From Glandiceps talaboti (Eukaryota > Hemichordata > Enteropneusta > Spengelidae): DNA of 64,000 nucleotides. How positions within the stretch are numbered: the stretch's first letter is position 1; each line of letters opens with the position of its first letter. The stretch is from assembly GCF_964340395.1 (NCBI RefSeq), contig NC_135551.1, forward strand, positions 24,328,003 through 24,392,002, read 5' to 3'. Of this stretch, positions 32,549 to 45,826 are shown piece after piece. The notes beneath the pieces are model-generated. The model worked only from the letters and a program-made list of their open reading frames with translations, did no database searches and had not been told where the DNA came from. The position numbers and the translations under genes were made by a program.

Positions 32549-34298
32549 ATGTTTTCAGTACGCTCTGTGACGGCGATGTTGATTTTCATGTACATGTACA
32601 GCAATATGATGTTACTGTGTTCAACTGCGTCAGAGCCTTCACCAAAGGATGCTGAGACAAACGGTAAGTATTTTATTCCAATTTGTCTATGATGTGGCCT
32701 CATTAGAACCCTGGTAATGCATTCACATTCGACAAAGGTGTTGAAAAAAATGGCTTTAATAAATTTAAAAGCCCGAAGTCACAATTTATTTCAACACTGC
32801 GTGTACGGGAAAGTCCCCGGCATTAGCAAACGTTTTATACCGGTTCGTGCGCCCTCTACGGCCTGGTACGGTGGGTTTTTTTTTAGGCGAGTGGTACATG
32901 GTGCATGTGAAAAAATAACTTCGGACATGCCAAGCTCACTCACGGAACTAAACAGAACAAACCGCGCGACTATCTTAGGAAGTAGATTTAAATAAAGAAA
33001 TCGAGCCGAATTCACTATCAGATTTAATCAGAGAGAAATACCAATACTTTTATAAATGTCCATGGAAGCACAGGGGCGTGTAATATTTCATAGATTGTTG
33101 TTTTCCAGGTCTACAGACTAAATATGACAACCTTTTGATTATATATTCCCACATGTATTAAGGGGAAGGGACTATTTCTTGGCCTGGTAGTATAGAGATT
33201 GATACATTTGTAGCAGCAAGATTCGTACGATATTTTCCTAAGAAAACGGCATTCTAAGCAATAAGAAAACAACAATCTATGAAATATTACACGCCCCTGT
33301 GCATACATGGAAGAGGTACGTTATCGTCGATGTAAAGGACTGTACATGTAATATGGACGTGTTTTTTTTATTTAACCCTTGGGCAATATACATGTACAGT
33401 GAATTAGTCTTGACGGTGTACATCGACATATGTATAATATACAAATTTAAATCCAAATTGACCAATCTTGGGCCGGAATGAATAAAGTTTCATATTAATT
33501 AATTAATCATTAATATTGATACTTTATTTCATAACGGTCATCACACGATTCATTAACATGGAGAAAGCATACTGTTTAACTGAAGTACGGATATACTTGA
33601 AACCATCTATGCGTTGAACTGGTGTGTGTTGGCCAATCTATTGTACATAATGTGAACATATAAAGTGGTCAATATATAATACTACTAATGTGATTCGTTT
33701 CAGGATCAGCGATGAACGACACGGCAGAACGCAACAGACAGAACATAAATGATACCGCAACACAGGGTAGGTAAACAGACATTAAGTTGACAGTCACTTC
33801 ACAGCAGTGTACTGTCATCAGCCATAGAATTTATTTATCATTATTGGATTATTCTCTTGCAATACCTCGTCGAGTCGTCCTCCTCGCTCTCCGATTTATC
33901 TTGTTATATTGTTGTATACATTTCCGCTTTGATATATTTTTATTGTTTTAATTTCTGACAATCGTAATGTAATTTGGTAACAATATACTTTAATGTTCTT
34001 GTGTAAAAATAAATAGTCTTCACCGACTTGTTTTGAAACTGATTTAATATTTATATTGTTAATCTTCATTAAATACTAGTCATCATACAGAATACATACT
34101 TCGGTCTTTAATTTCTTTTCCTTTCTTTCAGGAAACACATTGCCTATTAAGTTCGTCCTTTTCTTGGTATTAGGAGCAGGAGTTGTCCTCCTGTGTATGA
34201 TTGGATTTGCATATTGCTCGGCGTATTTCTGTTTCAAGAAAAACAATAAAAACAGTGGCGAACAACGTGTTAACAACGAGGGTGTACCGTACGTGTGA
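32549..34298 (+). CDS. Small single-pass membrane protein, 114 aa, three exons, not recognised
   Basis: Exons 32549-32663, 33704-33766 and 34132-34298 are bounded by good GT/AG signals (GTAAGT, GTAGGT; TTTCAG, TCTTTCAG), all joined in phase 1. Predicted order: a hydrophobic signal peptide (residues 1-27, ending near LLCSTAS); a short Ser/Thr/Asn/Asp-rich outer segment with three N-glycosylation sequons (NGS across the first junction, then two NDT); a transmembrane helix (about residues 63-83, FVLFLVLGAGVVLLCMIGFA); a Cys/Tyr juxtamembrane run (YCSAYFCFKKNNK) that could be palmitoylated; and a short polar tail ending EGVPYV. A second in-frame ATG at 32576 has a better Kozak context and still leaves a signal peptide; it would be the start if an upstream exon splices to the AG at 32557. 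No family is assigned. Signal peptide, helix and sequons falling on three phase-matched exons argue that it is real. Confidence 0.65.
33071..33299. mobile_element. hAT-like MITE in intron 1 of the small membrane-protein gene
   Basis: The ends are perfect inverted repeats of about 36 bp beginning CAGGGGCGTGTAATATTTCA, typical of hAT termini (CAGGG). Flanking 8-mers TGGAAGCA and TGCATACA match at only five of eight positions, so any target duplication has decayed. No transposase frame. Confidence 0.75.
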
Positions 34299-34755
34299 AC
34301 TCAGTGTGAACTTGATATCCGACGATCGAAATGCGCCCTCAACGGTACTTTCGACAGAGTGAACTACTAGTATTAGACACGTGATACAGAATCTTCTTTC
34401 ACGTCACGTATATATCACGTGTAGAAAAAAAGCCCCGATGTCTAGAAACTGTTATTGCTACCGGCGTCTGTCGATTTCTTTGGAAACGATGTTAAAATGT
34501 AGACGTGGTAAAAAACTACTATTGAATGAGAATCCATGTAAAATAGTCAAACATACATTGAAGTTGACGTATTTACCATTATATCAGTCCTTTTTGTGCA
34601 AATTTCGAATATATCATTTTACATGTATATATCACTAGATGTAACTCTATATTCAATATTTATAACTAGACTAATATTCATAGGCAGTAATTATTCATGT
34701 CGATTGGTACTATATATATTTACAACCATTTCAGGAATATTAAAATATGCATACA

Positions 34756-34960
<205 letters not shown>

Positions 34961-35437
34961 ACTACACATATTTGTATAGGCTACAGTGTGTTTTTTTTAT
35001 TAATAAAACCTGTGACCACTGATGTCATATACAGTTGCATCTATTCTTCATGTGAATGCATACAAATGTAAATAGACGACAAAGTGGTACTCTTCTATGT
35101 GCAGACGACTAACAAGTGCTTGCATTACAATGTAATTGGCCTGGGCATAGTAAGCTTAATGCTGTTTTAAATCCCCTATAAAGTATAGCTAATTATAAGC
35201 TTACTACTAGACAGAAATCAGTAGTCAAAATGCAAAGTCATGCAAATATAAAGTTTGTTGTTGAATGCATATAAAATATATTTTTTTTCAACTAATGAAT
35301 TCACGATTCTGGCAAAAACAAAAATGCATTTTCAGTCTGTAATATCTTCAGTGACAACCCACTTCGTCTTTTCGATATACCGAATTAATAATCACACACT
35401 GACACAGTACAATGTGACATTAGATTTCGGTCGTGTG

Positions 35438-38400
35438 ATGGCGCCTTTCGTTGGGAAGGCTCGAAAGGAAATGGCGGCCTCCATGAGGTATTTTGCGAGG
35501 TCTCGTGCGAAAAGGACTTTTCTTTCTCCGAACAGGTTACAACCACCACATATACAATGTTCATCTAGAAATGAAACATTCAGGACTTACGTGACATGTT
35601 GTACATGTACAAATGTTAGAACAATTAGTGGACATGGTAGTCAGAGGTGGAATACTTTGTCGTCTGCAGCGAATGTTAAAACGAAAGATTTTGACAACAA
35701 ACTGAGGACAGGACCATCGCTGCAATATTTTCTCGCCAATTCTAAAAATCAGGAGAAACCAGAAGAAATAGAAAATTTGAAACAAGAATATATACCATAC
35801 GTTAGCAAGGGAACCATAGCAGGTCAAGGGAGAAAAGGTAAGGTCGTATCCCGAGGTCATGGTTAACTGGGTCATACATGTTGAAGGCATGTTCAAAGGC
35901 ACCAAGGAATGACAGTATGACAATGTCCGTGTTTATTGTAATCGTGAACCCCGGGGTTCATATATTTATGTTATCTTTTATTAGATGTGATGGAAAACAA
36001 GAGAAGACTCTGAAGAGATGTTTGTGTTAACACCTTGAGGCTTGACCAAGTGGTAGTCGAGCATACTATTACTACCAGTGTATTTTCCTAGTAAAGTTTG
36101 AATTTGGAAATATTTTGGACTGAAATTAAAATGCAAAACTTTCATTAGCTCTTGCTGGCAGACATTGTCAGAATTGAGTCCTGACTAATTTACTCTGTCT
36201 AGTCTGCAAGCAGCACTAAAGTTTTATACATCGGTAGCTGATGATAGTTTAGATCTTGTTCTCAAAATACTAAAATATTGGATATGACATTGAAATTTAA
36301 AATTGTAATTTGTTAAATGATACAACTTTAACAATGAAACTTAAATCTCAATTTACTTTATAATAGTATACCAACAAACCTTGATTGCCATAATGTGTCT
36401 TTATACCATGATTGTGTGGCTAATATAACTGTGGTCATGGAAGCTTTGGTTTTCTAAGATAGACACAAACTAAAACTGTTGTCGCAACATGTTGATACAT
36501 GAGTGATAAGCTATTGAATGCACATTGGTTGAATTATAGTTTCAGTAGAGCGACTCGCTGAAAGCTAGTTCCATAAACTTGCAGTGTACTGTTTTGGGAC
36601 TTCCAATATTTACACTATCTAATATCTTGATCACAGGGTACACAACAGAGGAACTGCTATCACCCACTTGTTTAATCTACCACATTGAACAACAGTGGTT
36701 TTAGTTCGTGTCAGTTTTTAGTAAAATGAAACTGATTACCAGAGTTGTTAGACTGTAAGATACGTTGTGACGTTCCGCCCTCACCGCTGTCCTCTTGGGT
36801 TGGCCAATGTGTGAGGGCGCCCAGTCATTGCGTACCTTACAGACTGCAGAGTTGTATATACCATTTCAACTTCCACTACATAGCCCTAAAACACAAGTTG
36901 AAATAAATGTGTATTTCTCTTTCTTATGAATCAATGTATAATATACTTCTGGGGTGCTCATCAGACAAAAACTTTGTTCGGCCAGGACAAGCTGTCCCTT
37001 TTTTGGACAGTATTATACTTCTGTATTCTCAACTGTGAAATCTGAGTGACATCGCATTTAGGGCCAGCACAAGCAGTGAAATTGTACAACAGTAAAAGTC
37101 CCATTTTGGATTTGGGATTACATTTCTCCTAGACTCTCACTTGGCTGGTGTCACAGTAGCACCCCCAGTGGTGAGAGTCTGGGTAACCAAGACTAGACAA
37201 CTAGTTAACTACAACAAAAATTGCAGTGACCTTTGACCCGATGCTATGCTAAAGTCTGGATTAATTGACTTTCTGTTTTTCTTTCAGTACATTTTGAAAC
37301 ATATGGTTGTCAGATGAATGAAAATGACACTGAGATTGCATGGTCTATCTTAAAAAATAGTGGATTCCAGAAAACAAACAGCATACAAGAGGTAGTGTAT
37401 ATGTATATTGTTGGATTTGATTTTATATTTCATTTCTGAGTAGCTGTTACCAGCAGTCAGCCATACCATTATATCAAAGGTGTGACTACCTCCACATTGA
37501 GGGACACCCTTTTGAGTTGACAGGATTATGCAGTATCATGTCACAGCTGAGTGAGATAATTGCTTCAGTTTTATCCAGTGTGTGAACTTAAGGGAAAATG
37601 ACTACTGGTCATAAGGACCGACATGTAGCAAATACTGCTGGTCCTTAAGGAAAACTGCTGGTCCATACTCAATGCAGTTCACGACCTATATTTATATACC
37701 CTCCATTTACAGATTAAATGATTTTGAACTTTAATATGATACAACATATCTTTAGATATACTAAAGTAAAGGAGAGTACAACGAATTGTGCACTATCCAC
37801 TATTATTTCATAAAATTTCCACTCACAGAGTCAACAAATAACTTGAAAGTAAATTTTGATTCACTACCAAGTAATATTTGACTCTATGAGTAGATATTTT
37901 CATTTGTAACTATGAACCCAGAGACTATGAATATTCATTCTCGCATAATCTATTCCTATAGACTATAGTGGTCTGAGACTGAATGTATTCATTACACCAT
38001 AGAAATACATATCCATAGATTGTAGATAATATGGATGAATGAATCATTAAATATACATTATCTGCAATCTCTAAGAGATCACAGTCCTCTCCTTCCTCTC
38101 TGTACGATTCACTAAATTCTGAATCACATATCCAAAGTCAGATTCCTCGTCTGTGGCAACAGCTGATGTAGCTTTCCAACTCTTAGCGAACGTAGACCCA
38201 CAAATTCATCATAGCAGAAAGTTTTGTCGCATAACTATCCCTCTTGAAAACTGTGTATTCACTTTATTTCAATTTCCATCCACAAAAGTGACACGGAGCG
38301 GTTTCGTCTGCCTTCAAATATGTACTGAAGCCCCCCCCCCCATAAAGCCCTACCCGTATACCATACAGTGGTGTATTGAGTATCGTCTCTGACTCGACTG

Positions 38401-41400
38401 TTTGTGTAAGAAATCTGACCATGATGAAGAGAACTATGGCTAAACATGTCTTACAATGCAAGTTTTTTTGACGTGGGAGCGTGATATGGTAACTGCACTG
38501 TAATGTGTCATCCACTATATGTACCCGTGTTTGGCATGATGCAGTAATTTTCCAGATACAACAATGGCAACAAATATGCAACATTTCTAAGTTTATAGGT
38601 TGATTACAAGACGACAGGACATACATTATCATATGCATCAAATTGAAAGCAATCAGACTGCATTTTTTTTTACTGTTTTACAAAAAGAAAACTATCGTAC
38701 TGAAGATATTTTACGAAGTGTACCTGCCTTCTTTATTAGTTAAAACGCCATTTTCAGAGTAGTTTATATGTTTTCTGTCAGTTTGTTTTGATCATGGCCA
38801 CACACATGGGGAACTCCGGTAAATTGATCGGGAAACCCGCTAACATTTACCGGCTTTTATCCCAGCCTTTAAAAAAACAGTGTCTGTTTAAATTCGTCTC
38901 CTTCTTCGGAAGCTCATTGCTGCCTTCTAAATATCGCCACATACTTTATAGATACAACGTGGAACTGTGTCTGTCTCAAACACATCAATTATCATGGTGG
39001 GAAAAGAGGCATGCGCTGAATGCGTAAAATGGGTCTGAATGTCAAAGACGTTCTGATTACTCAAGACACAAATAATTGGAGAAATTCGGTCAATCATGTG
39101 TTTGCTAACATAATTTCATAAAGTAAATGCTGTATGCTACGTCATATGTAGACATGATATCAACATTGACAACAACACGTAGCGAGCTAGCTCTGTGTAG
39201 CTTGACTTGAACGAGATGATGTCGAGAGTAAATAGGTAACACAAGATCAGATTCATGTAGGTAAAATTGGATATATATTTGAATAAATGTTATTATTTAC
39301 TCCAAATTTCAGTCGGTCATAAGGACCGATACGTTGTTGTAATTCTGAAAAACTGTCGGTCCGAACGGAAATCTGTTGGTCTCGGGCCGAAGGACCGGCG
39401 TTAATTTCGCACGCTGGTTTTATCTGGATATATTAATATGTGATCACTTCCTACATGAATATGTATGTTTTTAATTCAAACTAAATCAGTAATGATGATT
39501 CATAAATTGGCTTTGTCGTGAATTTTTACCAAATATCTCTTTGATTGACTTTCAATAGACTAAAGCCTGACATCTGTATCCAAATCCAAATCTAAGTCAC
39601 TTTACGCTTACTACTTGAATTGAACACTAGAGGGCGCTATAGTTCATAAAGATGTATGATCACAAACATTTCTGTAACTTTTAAATATTTTTACTTGTGT
39701 CATACAGGCAGATGTCATATTTGTAGTGACTTGTGCTATCAGAGAAAATGCAGAACATAAAGTATGGCAGAGACTAAATTATTTACAAGCAATGAAAAGA
39801 AAGAGAGGTAAATCACAACCACAGCTGAAAATTGGTGTTCTTGGTAAGTATATGAAATAATTTAGATAGTTAATAACTGTTCTTTTGATTGTTAAGTTTC
39901 TAAAGTACCAACCCCAATTACACCTTGGCATTGTATTGCTATAGGCAACATTTGTGTTTCGCCATCTTGAACGCCGCACGGGGTTGTGGGATTGCTCTCG
40001 CAATGCGCACCAGGAAATCTGGAGACGACCGAGGGGGTGTAATCAGTCGAAAGCCATCTTTACTATGGACAACACCATACGAATACCGCACATTGATTAC
40101 CGAATTATTTTGAATTTCAGTAAAAGTTTGAAGCGACAGCCACTCCAGTAGCTCAATTTCATTGTCTTGAATGTACTAAGAAGTTTTTTTTCACTGTACG
40201 TCGTCATACAACTAAGGAATTAATCAACACGAGTACGGCTGTAAATGCTATTTGTAGCATCGCCGTATCATGTGTTCCGTTAATACGGCGTTATTACTTC
40301 TGGTAAATTAAGCACAATTTCGGTAATATTTCTTTGTCTACATGTATGTCATGATTTCAACATTTTACTGCTATATTTTGACGAAATATACGGAAGCGAA
40401 CGATCACGCACGAAAACATGAGTGAGAGAAATTCCGATTCAATTCAATCATTGCATGGCTTCATTGTCAAATATACTAAAAAATAAATTTATATAATATA
40501 TACATGTATAAATATTGTCTCACTATAGTTCATTGCACATTCATGTTGTAAAACACGTACAAATAGAGAGCAATACGACATCAGAATACTGATTGTAAGT
40601 CGAAAACGCGTCATAAAATGATGTAAACAGTATTCAATTACCGCTGACACAGTCGATCACAACACGTCCAAATCGCCGATCGTAAAAAAATGTCTTGAAA
40701 TGACGACGTTCGGTGAAAAAAAAATCTTGGTACATTAAAAACGATAAAAAGAAGCTTATGGAATGGTTATCTCTTCAAACTCTCACGGAAATTCAAAATA
40801 ATTCGGTAATCAATGTGCGGTATTCGTATGGTGTTGCCCATAGTAAAGATGGCTTTCGACCGATTACACCCCCTCGGTGGTCTTCAAATTTCCCGGTGCA
40901 CATTGCGAGAGCAATCCCACAACCCTGTGCGGCGTTCAAGATGGCGAAACACAAATGTTGCCTATATTGAATTATCAAGGACCATTTTCCTTCATAAAAG
41001 TACCATGGAGATGCCAGGGAGATTGTAATGTTTGTAGCATGTCCACTTTGCCTATAGTTTCCATATGTTCTGTAACTTATTCACGAATAAGAAAGTTACT
41101 TTACACAGGCTACTTAGAGAAGAAGGGTACCTGTAGTGTTCAAGTGGATGCAGCTATCTTGAAGTGCATATTTGTTTCCTTTGATTCGAATGAAAATGTT
41201 TATCCAGATGTTGATAGATTACTAAGTATTTGTTTGTAAGTTTAATCCACATTTTCTAAAACAGTGATAGACATTGATGGAGTTATGATACAAATCTTTT
41301 AACATCAATCACAATAAGCAGGGGGCGGGACACAACAAACAGTAGCCGTTGTCCAGAAATACAAGTCAGATGAGTTTGTGTTGGTAAACGATATGACTGC

Positions 41401-43541
41401 TAGAATAGTATAGAAAGTCTACTCTGACCAAGTACGAAGAAATGAGATAGATAGAAAAGCAACAACAACAAGATTTGGTGTTTGTTGCCCCTTTTGCCGA
41501 AACACTGATTGAGTTATCAAACTTTGACATTTGTACAGGTTGTATGGCTGAGAGACTCAAACATGAAATCTTAGAGAAGAACAAAGCAGTGGATTTGATA
41601 GCAGGACCCGATGCTTACAGAGATTTACCCAGGATGTTAGCAGTGACAGAGTCTGGACAACCAGCTATCAATGTTATTCTATCCTTAGATGAAACATATG
41701 CAGATGTAATACCAGTCAGAATGAACACAGACTCACCATCAGCATTTGTGTAAGTATGCTCTCCCAGAGTAAAAAAAAAGTTATGAGACATAAATATGGT
41801 GTGTTGATATTTGAAACTGACTGGTGTGAGGTTGTTTCAGGTGTGGTCACATATATGCATTTCTTTGGAGGTGTACATTATGAAATCATGGATTGCTACT
41901 TCGGACAAGAATTTTCCTTCCATTATTCTTTGGAGATAACAGACTGGTTTTCATGTGCTATTTGTTACATGCAAATTATTTTTTGAGAGTGAATATAAGT
42001 AGTACTATAACATCTACTTTGCCAGATATGATTGCTGTTAGCAATATTTATCTCTGTTCATACCTCAACAGAACTAAAAATTCTGTTAAAAAAAAGTGTT
42101 TTTTCTCCACTGGCCCAATCAAAGTATTCAGAAGAATGTCTTCATTGTCAATAATTTGAACTCGTTTGTTTGTAGATCTATTATGAGGGGATGTGACAAT
42201 ATGTGTAGTTACTGTATTGTACCATTCACCAGAGGTAGAGAACGAAGTCGTCCTATCAGTTCTATTGTTGATGAGGTGAAAGCATTGTCAGATCAGGTCA
42301 GTTTGAAACATCTTTGTCTCTATTATGCCTCTAGCATTTCTCTGTGTTTTCTGTGTGTATGGATATGGATCTCTTTTTTAACAGTGTTGGTGTACTGCAC
42401 TGCAGTGAAAATATCACTAGTATGCATGCGCTCCAGTGCAAGTAATCTCTGGTACATATTTAATAATATATGTTATGTTTACAGGGAGTAAGAGAAGTCA
42501 CTTTACTAGGACAGAATGTGAATAGTTATAGAGACACTTCAGAAGTCATGTATTACAACGGTACCAGTAAGGAAGAACTTACAAGTAACATCACTAAGCT
42601 AAGTCGAGGATTTAAGACTATCTATAGAGCTAAGAAGGGTGGATTAAGATTTGCTGATTTATTGGATAAAGTGTCTCAAGTTGATCCAGAAATGAGAATC
42701 CGATTTACATCACCACATCCAAAGGACTTCCCTGATGAGGTAGGTATATTTAATAAGTGTTGTTAGTAATACAGTAAATATATGAGGTATGTATACTTAT
42801 ATGTGTTGTTAGTAATATAGTAAAGACAAAGTAATGGTTAAGGGCCTGGTATGGTGCAAGTCTTGGAGGGTATTGGCCTTCAAGCCCAAGCTTATACCGT
42901 ACTCTTGAAAACACATTGCACTTTTTGAAATAATTCTGATACAAGTATGTTGTGCAGCAACAAATACAGTTAATTTATGAATGTTGTTTGTTTATAGGTT
43001 TTACAGGCAATCAAAGACAGACCTAATATCTGTAGACAAATACATCTACCAGCACAGAGTGGTAATTCAGAAATATTGAAGAGAATGAGAAGGGGGTAAG
43101 TTTTTGCTAGGAATGGCTCCCATTGATTATTACTAGTATATACAGTAAAACGCATATGGACACTCAATTCCATAGTTTTCCATTCAGGTTTGGGACTATG
43201 TAACAGTGTTATGTTGCACACTCACTATCACATAGAAGGCTTTCCCAGTCAGTTCACAGTCTATTCCAGAGTCACCCATGCCTGGCAACACATGCAATGT
43301 AACACCTGCAGGCTCTGTTTTGAGTAATCGTCCCCAACTACTCAAGTCATTACTTGCTATTACTATTCCTACCTCCAACCTTAACATAATCCGAACTCAC
43401 TAGCTTTGATACAGATATGTGCAATTAGTCAACTGTTCTACATTCTTTGGTTTAGTTCATTTTAGCACAGTTTAAATAAAGTGTTTCACAAGACTTGCAA
43501 GAGTGCAAGGCTACACATTTTGCGGTATCCTAGCATGTGCC

Positions 43542-43579
<38 letters not shown>

Positions 43580-45826
43580 AAAAATGGTTGTTTCACTAAT
43601 GACTATGACTGGAATAAAAAGCTCTATGTAAAGATGGCAATGATTTGATTGTTAGAAGTACAAAACTAGCAAACGGCATGATTAAACATTTTAACTTAAT
43701 TCTCGTCAGTACTTACATTTATCTCTCTGTGTTTAGGTATACAAGGGAAGCCTATTTGGAACTAGTGGAACACATTAGAAGTGTTATACCAGACGTGTCA
43801 TTATCCAGTGACTTTATATCAGGATTTTGTGGTGAAACTGAAGAAGCTCACCAAGATACATTGTCCCTTCTTAGACTTGTCAAATATGACTTTGTGTATG
43901 CATTTGCCTATAGCATGAGAAAGGTGAGTCAAGTTTTAATGCTTTACTAGTTTTAACTGGAGTACTATTTTTGCAATCAGTCAACCAACAATATATTCAC
44001 TAAAAAATTATGAAAATACCAATAATTAGATATAATACATGTTAATTAGGGGTTGATTTTATAAACAAGTAGTGTAGTAACTAGTTGAAATTGACATCGC
44101 AGCCGGTGCTGATTTTAGGGTGCGGACCCAAAAATCAATTTGATTGGATTTATTATACCATATTATGTATACAGCAACACAAATGTACATTTACCCACAG
44201 GGTATACAGTACAGTCTTGGGTGTACAATGTTAAGATTAAGTCATGAAATCTAACAAAATATTTTCAAGAAAATTGTTGCAGGTAGTACAGCTTTAAATG
44301 TACGCTAAAAGATGTGTACTGGAAGTGTGTATACACAAATACCACTGCATTGGTTGGCTGATCCGTTGACATATTCATGTCAACTTGTCACATTGATTAT
44401 TTAAGTTTGTTTCTGTCGTTATCCTGTTGAATGTGATCTTGTCAAAGTAATACATGAGTGTATCATTTTGAGTCTAATTTGCAATAATTTATACAACAGA
44501 AAACCCATGCTTATCACAAGATGGAGGACAATGTACCACATGATATAAAAATACAACGATTAACAGAAGTAGTGGATATATCTAGAGAAGAAATGGCTAG
44601 AACAAATAATACTAAGATGGGAACTCAGCAATTGGTGTTAATTGAAGGGGTAAGGATCATTATTTTTAGTTTAGTATATGGCATGTTCCATGTAAGCACT
44701 GCCTTGAGTAGGCCATAGTTATATGTCCTGTCTGTATAGATATGGTATGTCTGTATTCTGCCATATGTATGGTTGGCATGCATAGATGTTTTCTATACAC
44801 ATTTAAGTTAATGTATAATTGGACTTACTGTCAGGCATGTGTAGTTGTATTCCATGAAGATAAATGTTAATCAATAAACAGTACTGGGATGGTATCACTG
44901 TTATGTTCAATGGTGAGTGACATCCCACATACCCTGGCCCACACACTTCCACTTCAGCTGTTCTCAATATTAGAAATACTAGGATTTGCAAGGATTTAGT
45001 ATTTTTGTAATTATTTTTTTTTTATTTTATGTAAACTTTATTTTACTTTAAGAGGTTTACCAGTCATGACACTGATAAATTTTAATCTTATTCAGCCAAG
45101 TAAGAAGTCTGCTGATGACCTAGCTGGCAGATGTGATGGTAACACCAAGGTCATTTTACCATATATGGACATACCATGTGATAGGGAATCATCCAATCAT
45201 AGACCAATCAAAGTTGGAGACTATGTTGTAGTTTGTGTAAGTTGTGGATTAATTACCTGTTTGCTATCAAAGTTGTTTTGTACAATTTTTTTTCAAAATT
45301 TCATAATCTCTGTAGCATTTGTGTTTGTTTGTTTGCATAACAGAAAATCACTGGGAGCAATTCCCAGCACAAAAAATAATTTTTAAAAAAAGAAAAGAAA
45401 AGGAAAGTTGAGAAATACTCAAAACCTCATATATGTGTTGGAGTGTATGGACATCAGGATAAGAACTACTCCATACAAACCTAGAATTGAATTACATGAA
45501 CTGTGTATCATACTATGACAGAACTCTATGGTGCACACTCGAGATATTTGCACGAGTGCTTGTGATGTTGTGTGTGGCTGCATCTTCTCCAGTATAGCAA
45601 ACAAACTAATACACAGTTTGGTGACATCACATTTCCTTCTTCATTTCAGATACATGACACCAACTCCCAAGTGTTGAAAGGTATACCACTATACCACACA
45701 TCATTACAGGACTATGCTAAACACAGAGAAACTCAACCATGTCTACAGAGACTTCGGAAATCTAACCTTCCATTTATGCATTATGCTTACTTACCTGGAG
45801 TACAGGACCCAGTCACTGATAGATGA
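35438..45826 (+). CDS. CDK5RAP1: CDK5RAP1, mitochondrial tRNA methylthiotransferase (complete, 11 exons, 659 aa)
   Basis: This MiaB-family radical-SAM enzyme adds a methylthio group to i6A37 of mitochondrial tRNAs. Exons: 35438-35837, 37288-37391, 39708-39843, 41539-41749, 42176-42296, 42485-42739, 42998-43095, 43737-43923, 44500-44649, 45096-45236, 45650-45826; all phases close. The N-terminus ([20 protein letters not shown]) is basic and Arg/Ser-rich, fitting a mitochondrial presequence; an internal ATG at 35471 is an alternative start. The UPF0004 domain carries cluster cysteines C141 (ETYGCQMN), C177 (VTCAIRE) and C215 (LGCMAER). The radical-SAM motif is GCDNMCSYC (C290, C294, C297). The C-terminal TRAM domain covers roughly residues 545-635 (TQQLVLIEG to GDYVVV). 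Human CDK5RAP1 is about 600 aa; the extra length is at the N-terminus. It has no apparent defect. The last intron positions are supported by residues conserved across the joins (AFV/SIMRG, RRG/YTREAY). Confidence 0.97.
36460..36715. mobile_element. Inverted-repeat element, family A, in CDK5RAP1 intron 1
   Basis: The left end GACACAAACTAAAACTGTTG and the right end (ACCACATTGAACAACAGTGG followed by TTTTAGTTCGTGTC) are imperfect inverted repeats. Related copies lie at 54099-54222 and 58998-59222. Non-coding. Confidence 0.6.
36751..36845. mobile_element. Short palindromic element, family B, about 95 bp
   Basis: The ends GACTGTAAGATACGTTGTGA and TCATTGCGTACCTTACAGAC are inverted repeats; inside, CCGCCCTCACCG pairs with TGTGAGGGCGC. 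A second copy begins at 63931 and runs off the window. Confidence 0.7.
37130..37189. mobile_element. 60-bp palindromic relative of the element at 21942-22309
   Basis: TAGACTCTCACTTGGCTGGT and AGTGGTGAGAGTCTGGGTAA are inverted halves. The core AGTAGCACCCCCAGTGGTG is shared with the larger element, as is the GGTAACC end. Confidence 0.65.
37598..37680 (+). repeat. Copy of a dispersed GGTCATAAGGACCGA repeat
   Basis: GGTCATAAGGACCGACATG here and GGTCATAAGGACCGATACG at 39315-39333 begin related segments. Both continue with (T/C)GGTCC-containing blocks about 35-60 bp further on. Both lie in CDK5RAP1 introns. Confidence 0.55.
39944..40962. mobile_element. Foldback/MITE element, 1,019 bp, with inverted repeats of about 270 bp
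   Basis: GGCAACATTTGTGTTTCGCC at 39944 is the reverse complement of the sequence ending at 40962. The arms stay alignable for about 270 bp (39944-40215 against 40690-40962), with substitutions. TATA flanks both ends, possibly the target duplication. Open frames in the arms (such as ...[12 protein letters not shown]...) are mirror copies of each other and reflect the repeat. The middle 470 bp shows no transposase. It lies in CDK5RAP1 intron 3. Confidence 0.85.
43543..43579 (+). repeat. (TG)n microsatellite in CDK5RAP1 intron 7
   Basis: About 18 uninterrupted GT repeats. Confidence 0.97.
43985..44225 (+). repeat. Dispersed repeat, copy 1 of 2
   Basis: It shares ACCAATAATTAGATAT, TACATGTTAATTA, GGTGCTGATTTT, GGACCC(C)A(A)AAATC, TTGATTGGA and TTTACCCACAGG, in order and spacing, with 52650-52870. 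The two copies are diverged. No coding capacity seen. Confidence 0.8.

Noticed and set aside
38788-39027. A 79-codon frame in CDK5RAP1 intron 2
   Set aside because: No similarity I recognise, no splice partners, inside an intron; a chance frame or worn element fragment.
39925-40978. Two similar small proteins on opposite strands ([12 protein letters not shown]...)
   Set aside because: They are the two arms of one inverted-repeat element, mirror images of each other, with no splice or domain support.
42834-42900. tRNA-derived SINE head
   Set aside because: The sequence GGTTAAGGGCCTGG looked tRNA-like, but no proper A/B boxes or cloverleaf can be drawn.
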